DNA from: Hermatobates lingyangjiaoensis | Lineage: Eukaryota; Arthropoda; Insecta; Hemiptera; Hermatobatidae | NCBI GenBank assembly: GCA_026182355.1 | Contig: JAPFBL010000315.1 | Span: 62,001 to 126,000, forward strand | Direction: 5' to 3' | Length of the DNA: 64,000 bases | Shown: piece after piece, positions 57,387 through 64,000 of the stretch | How positions within the stretch are numbered: the first letter of the stretch is position 1 | Layout: each line of letters starts with the position of its first letter | Notes under the pieces: generated by a model | The model's database searches: none | What the model was told of the DNA's origin: nothing | What the model saw: only the letters and a program-made list of their open reading frames with translations | Program-made: the position numbers and the translations under genes

Positions 57387-57667
57387 GCTTCAATCCTACC
57401 TGGACTTAACTGTTCTCCAAACAAAACTGGCATTATCTTAAATAACTACTCACTCAATTTATGTCTAGTATATATCTAAATAGCACCTGGTCTATATGCC
57501 TTGCAGTCATATATCTTCATACGAAGTTAATTCCTTCCGGAAGCGGTTTCGTAAGGTGAATCGCTAATTACATGTAAATAGCCTAATGCCTTCCAAGCCC
57601 CCAGTACCAACCCTAAAATATATTTAAATAACTTGATAAATTGAAATAACCAATACAATAATTAACA

Positions 57668-57760
57668 ATCAGTTTAGTTGGGTTTTTGTCTCTGACGAAG
57701 ACCGCTTGTTACGGTTGAAAGATCTTAGTCTTGTTTTCCCATTTCTTATTGTGGTTTGAA
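57668..57760 (+). mobile_element. Family A, right arm only
   Basis: Plus-strand core at 57688-57730: GTCT, CTGACGA, A, GACCG..CGGTT, GAAAGATCTT, AGTC. One base of the 5' stem I strand is changed (GTCT for GACT). Confidence 0.75.
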
Positions 57761-59006
57761 TATATACATATATATATAATAATTGTAATAAGTACAGAGA
57801 TCAATTATAAAACTAAATAATAATAATAATATGTAAAATTATTTTGGAGGAGACTAACGTTTTATAACTGTAAAATATGCACGTTTGTACTGTACGAACA
57901 CATGCATACAACTTACTTTAAACTTTAATTATAATTATGAAGAGAGTAGAAAATTATTTTTTTAACTTTTTATTTAGAACATTCATTCATAATTTTTTTT
58001 TAACTTCAGAACTTTTATCACTTTTTTTACTTTCCTGTTTGATATTTTTTTTTTATTTTTCACATGTTTTAACTCCTATTGTCTGGGATAAGTTCCTGAT
58101 CTCAGGGAATGCCCAGTCATGTGAGAGGGTAGAGGTTGGCCAATGCGATAACAATTAGAGACGGTCACTTTCAAGCAAGATAAAACGAACTATCTGTGTT
58201 ACAAAAAAAATCCCGAGATTAGGAAAATTCCAAGATGAAAAAATACCTATTTTTTTTAGGTATGTTTACGTCCGAGGGCTGAAGAAACTAGCGCGCACAT
58301 TTGATAATTCAGCCTTTTGTATAATGAAACAAAGTTTGTAAGATGAGGTGCTTTTTTTTTTTCAGAAAAATCTTTTATAAAATGGAAATTTCTTATGAAT
58401 AGGTACCACTACATATGGAAAGACAACTGTTCATATCAATATATGGCTTTCATGTATCGGTTAATCGACTCCGTAGCAAGAACCTTCGTAGTTAGCTAAT
58501 ATGTAATATATCCGAGATTATTCAAAACTTTCATTTCGATCGTAAACAGTTTACCATTTCCAAACTTCTTCCGCTTCCTGGTTAGTATGACTTGCTATTG
58601 TCCTAATGAGTTGACATTTACCTCCAAGTGACTTCAAGTATTCTTTACGGAAAGGTTTTACCTACACTATTCCACTATTCTGTTAACAACCAAGATAACT
58701 TGCTGATAAGTGAATAGTGATTTTAGGTAATTTGGTAAGTTTAAGACTTTAAAATAATCAATATATTCGGGTTATTTAAGGCTTTATTATAATAATTAAC
58801 TTTTCTACCTCTGGTAGTGTTGTCCTTTCCCCTAATTAATGCTATTTTTAAAAAAAGTTTGAACCTTGAAAGTATAAATTGATGATTTTTCTAAACCAGA
58901 GTATTGGTTATTACATTGATTTGGCAATCATCAGATTTACGTTAATCATATTTACGATTTAGTGAAGTTCTGTTTATTGGAATACAAACATCAGTAGCTA
59001 ACCAAC

Positions 59007-59520
59007 CCTCTTTTTCAGGAGGGAGTGTTTACAATATATCTTTATACAACCACAATAAAGGCCAGGTTAGCTCAGTGGTTAACATTCTCGTCTCTGGACT
59101 GGTAGGTCTGGGGTTCAATACTCAATCTGCCCTCGATTTATTCACGAATGAAGTGAATAAATCTGAGGACGTCGTCCCTCGGAGAGGACGTTAAACAGTC
59201 AATCCTGAGTCTGTACTACGTCAGACATTTGTTAAAGGTAACTAATCTTAAATATACTTGAATTAGGCAAAATTGTGTGGTATCACAAAGACCCTATGTT
59301 TGGCCTATGTGTGTTCCCTTGTGAGGGCAGCCATTGAAACTTAACCTACAGCCACAATGACGGAATATCAAACACATTAGAGAATCCGTCCTCCATGACG
59401 GAAAGTATACAATATACCTTTTTAAACCGCAATGATGCAATATTAAACTCGGCAGCTGACCCTATATTCCAGGAGATATTGTACAATGTACCTTATTACA
59501 ATGACAATGGGCCCCAAAGT
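59007..59520. repeat. Short tandem repeat interrupted by a SINE
   Basis: Units of about 55-60 bp with ggagggagtgtttacaat, gacggaaagtatacaat and ccaggagatattgtacaat, each followed by ata..cttt and a caatga or caataa word, lie at 59007-59058, 59350-59435 and 59440-59510. The SINE at 59059-59349 splits the array. Confidence 0.5.
59059..59349 (+). mobile_element. tRNA-derived SINE, tail type A
   Basis: It begins ggccaggttagctcagtgg, has box B ggggttcaatactcaatc, the shared body and tail A (tttggcctatgtgtgttcc). Possible target repeat ccacaat on both sides. Confidence 0.85.
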
Positions 59521-59689
59521 GGTCATTAGTGAACCCCTCGAGATTTTTGAGAGACCCTGTCACAAACCAGAAGGTCAGCATCCAATTCTATATGGCTAAA
59601 TAACAGCACTCGAAAAACACTGATTATTTCCAGCCTCTTTATTTATCTATTCTAAATTACTTTGCCTTTTAGCTCTTTATTATTGTTAT

Positions 59690-60935
59690 CTTAATTTATA
59701 TTTAAAACTTTTATAGCTAGAAGCTTGAAATTTTTGTAAATAATAGATATGAACTATTAGACAAGAATAGCAAAAAAACTGGATATTGTTAACAACATAA
59801 TAGCAAAGCGTCATTCCTTACACTTCAATATTACTCAAAGTTACCATGATTCATAAAAAAAGTTTTTTTACATGATATTATGTTTTGTTCAAGGGTGCAA
59901 CCTATAGCATGATTAGAGCATTTTGTGTGACAGATCTATCATACCATGGAAACCATCAGAAATTATATGTTTGATGGGAGTTGATTTTTTACGTGTAAGA
60001 TTTCTATTTTTTTCCATCTCATATTAAGTTATTAAATTATTTAAACAGTTTTCAGTAAACCTCTAAAAGTCAATTTTATTTCAGAGAATTCACTCAAAAA
60101 AAATTCTAAGGCAATGTAAACAGTGTGAATAAATGTAAACAAATACGACTATAGCCAAGTAAGCCATTAGTCCAGAATTAATATTCAGCTTTTATAGCTT
60201 TATTGCTCTTTGCCGTAATTGAAACTGTATTAATTTTTTTTTAATAAATTGTTCATTTTCTTTGAACTATTTTGGCAAAATTTCATCGTTTCTTAATGGA
60301 CCGTTTAGCGTAAAAAAAACATTTCCTGGAAACAGAAAATGTACAGTAACACCACTTTGGCGAATGTAATTTTAAAAAAATTATTTCAACTCATCCTCCA
60401 TAGAATGTTCTATGGAGTAGTTTCATTTTGTTACGTTAAACGGTATGTTTTGTAATGCTCTCACAAGATTACAGATTGAATTATAAGTCAAGATTTTTAC
60501 ATTTTATTGAGAAAAAGTATGTCTCGTTGTTTTAAAAATTTAAGGATATTTTTCGTTTATTACTGTTGTAGACTCAAAGATAATGCAAAAATTTCAAGAC
60601 TCTAGAAGTAGTAGTTTAGGAGAAAGAAATGTAAAAAAACAGGTTTTTGGTAAAAAAAAGTGACTTTCCAGTCTTGCAAAATTCCTCTCAAACGATGGTG
60701 TTCCTCTACACTATAAGGCTCATATCTGTGTAAAATATCTATTTGGTCCATCAAGGATTGTGGACCGCTGCGTGTCCACAATCTTTGGATGCATACTCAC
60801 CCACCCACCCACACATCGACATCATCGAAAAAATTTCATAAAACGACTTCTGGGACCTCAAAGCATGTACTTCCGTCAAAATGTCGAGATCGAATTTTTT
60901 CGCGATCACTATACTTTACTTATAGTAAAGTAAAA
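59690..60935 (-). repeat. Dispersed repeat R, copy 4 (inverted, most complete)
   Basis: Reading the minus strand from 60935: actttactataagtaaagt, gatcgcgaaaaaattcg, cagaagtcgttttatgaa, then wording found in copy 1, then ccatgg, and finally atagatatgaactatt wording shared with copies 2 and 3. This joins copies 1 and 2/3 into one family. Length is at least 1.2 kb; no ORF. Confidence 0.6.
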
Positions 60936-61394
60936 AGATGTTACTTATTGAGATTCGGTATTTATATTTGGACTATATCATTTTCTACTATACGCTTTCT
61001 GAAAAGAATGTTTTACTTTCAGATTCAAATTGGAATAAATTATTGGAAATTCCCAAAGTAGGATTTTCTTTCGGAAAGGGTTTACTGAGGAGGAAAGGTT
61101 TAGTTTGGCGCCAAACATGACCGGATGTGTCACCCACAGCCTCACCACGCCATGTGAATATATATTACGTGACAAATGTCAGAATCAATAACAGGTTTTA
61201 TTTATTCACTATTCAAAGCCCATGTGGTTTTACCTTCATCAATAGGGAAAATTAGATGTACATAATTTACAGGGAACGAACCACTTACAATATTAATACA
61301 TATCCTAGCCTGTGGTGCTCTAACTGGGGAAAGTTAAACACAGTTCCTTGAATATTGCAAGTTAACTTATTAAGTAAATTATTATTGGCAATTA

Positions 61395-61672
61395 TAGAAC
61401 AAGTCTCTACATAGCAGTATAATAATCAAAACTATAGCACGAATTTCAAAAATTACGTCTTCACATAAAAAAGTGTTTCATATCAAAACTAACAACACTA
61501 ATAATATCAAAATATCAAATATTAGAACTAAATATCAAAACTTAGTTCTAAGAGTTCGAAACGTGTTGTTAGTTTTAATATAAAACTCTTATTTTTGTAG
61601 AGACGTAATTTTTGAAGTTCCCCATTATAAGTAAATACCACATTTTAACAGATTGCATTAGTAATGAATCTA
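61395..61672. mobile_element. Family D-related fold-back, decayed
   Basis: Left words attacgtcttcacataaaaa and right words gagttcgaaacgtgttgtt, gtagagacgtaatttttg, with the one-sided tail taaataccacattttaac and gattgcattag. The inverse arms are visible but the cores are broken. Confidence 0.55.
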
Positions 61673-61900
61673 CAGGTTTTGAAAACTTATTAAAAAAACA
61701 AATTATAAATTAAAACATATCAAGATGAAATAACTGCTACTACCAAGATGGAAAAATGGGGAAGCAGATCATATTTACAATTCACAAAACTAGAAATGTA
61801 AATAGGTTTGGATTGCTATAAAAAAGTTTATAATAATAAACTGCCTTAAAATATTTCAATTATCAGCAATACAACTAGTCTATATGAAGACTTGTTCTAT

Positions 61901-61995
61901 AAGGCATGAGCAACCTTTTGTGTACAGGGGGCCTTAATATATAATTTCCGAGTGACTGCTGATCGCATGGTAATATCTGTGGTATTTGTTTACTC
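61901..61995 (+). mobile_element. hAT MITE 5' fragment
   Basis: aaggcatgagcaacctttt followed by gggggcctt and tgatcgcatggtaatatctg matches the first 90 bases of the MITE at 54420. The rest is replaced by AT-rich DNA. Confidence 0.7.
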
Positions 61996-62127
61996 ATTTC
62001 ATATATATATGTATATATATATCCACTCAAAATTCTAAAAAACATTATTCGACAATATTTAATTTATATTTAATAGAACTGTTATATGAAATATATATTT
62101 ATTTTATAAATATATACCGACATTAAG

Positions 62128-62415
62128 AATTATGAGAGTGATTAACGTACTCGCCTCTTGGCTAGTAGTCCGGTGTTCGATCCCCACCTAGTGAATAAAT
62201 CTGAGTACGTCGTCTCTCGGATAGGACGTTAAGCCGTCTGTCCCGAGCCTATACGATGTCAGGTACTCGTTAAAGATCCCTACTCAAAATGTACTTGAGT
62301 TAGGCAAAATTTAGGATTCCCAATGTAGAATCTGTAGGAATCACCGATAAAACAAAAAGACGGTAAACGGCTCACGTTACACCCTCTAGGAGATCGGTTT
62401 AAACAACAATAATAA
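62128..62415 (+). mobile_element. tRNA-derived SINE, tail type C
   Basis: It starts in gattaacgtactcgcctct, has box B ggtgttcgatccccacc, the shared body and tail C (gacggtaaacggctcacg and ctaggagatcggttt), and ends in an (AAT)n run that can serve as the SINE tail. Confidence 0.85.
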
Positions 62416-63887
62416 TAATAATAATAAAAAAAAAAAAAGAATTATGAGAATACTTCAAAGTTCAGTTAAATGATATACTATTTTATTCTTGTAGTTGTTA
62501 ATTTAAGAAAGAAGACTATAGAGTTTAAAGGATCAATCCTTGGCGACTGGTCGTTAAAACAGTACCGAGACAAGTTGCAGTTGAATGAATGGTTTCTATT
62601 AAAGGAGACTTGCATGTCGGTAATTGACGAACATATGAGCTCTAACTCCCGCCCACTATAAAATGACCAGCTGTCATTCCTTCATCACAACTTGCCACTT
62701 TGTAATTGATCAGTCGTGTTCTCGTAAAACGAAGGCCAAGCAAATGTCAACCAAGCGAAACAAAGTGCTTGGAAATAACGTCAGCCCACTTCCGTTTGAG
62801 TACAAGTCACACCTGAGATTTACAGTCTTTGTCTAAATTGTTTTTATACTACTTTCACCATATAGGAATACTATTATAAAAAAAGCCGTGTCAGTCCCTC
62901 ACAAATGTTAACAAATCTGACAAGTATAACAACACATCAGATTTGATTCCAATATGAATTTTTAGTTTTTATAGGTATACTGTCCTTTTCTATAATCGGA
63001 ATTTTATGAGATTTTTTTCGTTAATTGCTAATTTTAGGTTTAGTGTTTTTTACACAATGTCATTCTTTTGTAGTGTTTGGTTTAGAGCTAAAAAAAAAAA
63101 ATTATTTGAAAACTAAAAATGTACCATAATGCTTCTTTTTGTTAAAGTATTTTTTAAAAAAATTACCTCATCACATCACAAATGCTCTATTTCTAGGTAT
63201 AATTTCATTCTATTCCGACAATCACCTCACAATCTTTCAGATTGCAACATAATTCAAAATTTTTACATTTTATGTGAACAAAATTTTCAGTTTACACAAT
63301 ATAGAAATGTTGTATATTTAGAAACTATTCATAATTATGCTTATATATTTCGAGTATATATGCTGATATGTAAATAAACAATATATGCATCCATGTAAAT
63401 AACCGTATTATTTTATGGTTACATATATTAGCATGATTCAAATGATAAATACGTATTTTGCGGTAAAACCTAAATGTGCTATTCGCAAATAGTACAAAAT
63501 ATGATTCATTAGAATGATGTCATACGAAATATATTTGTGCTGTTTTATAAGAATCAAGGAAGTATATCCTAAAATGAATCATTTTCAAGACAAGGCAAAT
63601 TGTTTAGATTGTTCATTTTCATTTTGTAAATCTCCTTCATCAACTCGTTTCAAAATGTGCAATTTTTTATTTGATCTACATTTTTCTTTGTGATTTTGGA
63701 ATAATACTTTTATAAATATGTATATATATATTGATAAAAATATATATAACTGGAATAGAAACAAAGCTACTATAAAGTTTATCGGGACTCGGTTTGTTCT
63801 TCAGGTTCAAATTAAACTCTCATTGCCAACGTTTCGGTCTTTATTTAAAACCTTTTTCATAGGCAGAAGTATATATATATATATAAA

Positions 63888-64000
63888 AAGATTTCACATA
63901 AACACGTGAAACAACAATCAATGATCAAACCACAATAAGAAATGGGAAAACAAGACTAAGATCTTTCAACCGTAACAAGCGGTCTTCGTCAGAGTCAAAA
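63888..64000 (-). mobile_element. Family A, left arm at the window edge
   Basis: Outer end cacataaacacgtgaaac, then the arm, then an intact core on the minus strand (63996-63954): GACT, CTGACGA, A, GACCG..CGGTT, GAAAGATCTT, AGTC. The right arm would lie outside the window. Confidence 0.8.

Larger units (their letters stand above)
31563..64000. other. Upstream DNA without recognised host exons
   Basis: Over 32 kb 5' of the Ig1 exon I find only mobile elements, minisatellites and AT-rich spacer. This is most simply the next Dscam1 intron. Stretches where I see nothing specific include 33.0-33.4, 36.0-37.4, 39.6-40.4, 44.2-45.2, 46.0-47.0, 50.1-53.3 and 62.4-63.8 kb. Small exons of 5' coding parts could still be hidden. 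Confidence 0.6.

Overview
The window is a piece of AT-rich animal genomic DNA (introns, GT-AG splice sites, tRNA-derived SINEs, many TA microsatellites). The only host gene I can recognise lies on the minus strand. It is the 5' part of a pancrustacean-type Dscam1 (hypervariable Down syndrome cell adhesion molecule). An insect or crustacean is implied. The very long, transposon-filled introns and abundant Penelope-like material favour a crustacean with a large genome, but the species cannot be fixed from this sequence.

In transcript order (high to low coordinates): an exon for the second half of Ig1 (31424-31562), a 17.7 kb intron, then 11 alternative copies of exon 4 (13591-13752, then ten copies between 8710 and 5643). 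Each encodes the N-terminal half of Ig2 and each is phase 1 at both ends. A 2.5 kb intron follows, then the constant exon 5 (2982-3131), which encodes the rest of Ig2. Exactly one exon-4 copy can be spliced between the constant exons with the frame kept, so this window gives 11 possible Ig2 halves. The exon 6 array expected next is not inside the window. The first alternative exon is separated from the other ten by 4.9 kb that holds a roughly 3 kb tandem satellite (10318-13395) of 118-bp and 145-bp monomers.

The rest (13.8-64 kb) is intronic or upstream DNA built from mobile elements. These are: (1) at least seven families of fold-back elements whose arms carry hammerhead-ribozyme-like cores (CTGANGA, one base, a hairpin, GAAA), probably short Penelope-like retroelement derivatives, always with the left arm on the minus strand and the right arm on the plus strand; one family leaves exact 12-bp target duplications, and another copy is a perfect 248-bp palindrome; (2) a tRNA-derived SINE superfamily with one shared body and three different 3' tails; (3) hAT-type MITEs with 8-bp target duplications; (4) a LINE 3'-end remnant at 33.4-33.9 kb; (5) an unclassified dispersed repeat of about 1.2 kb or more in four places; (6) several minisatellites and long (TA)n tracts. 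No convincing host coding exon was found between 31.6 kb and 64 kb, so the next upstream Dscam exon is probably outside the window.
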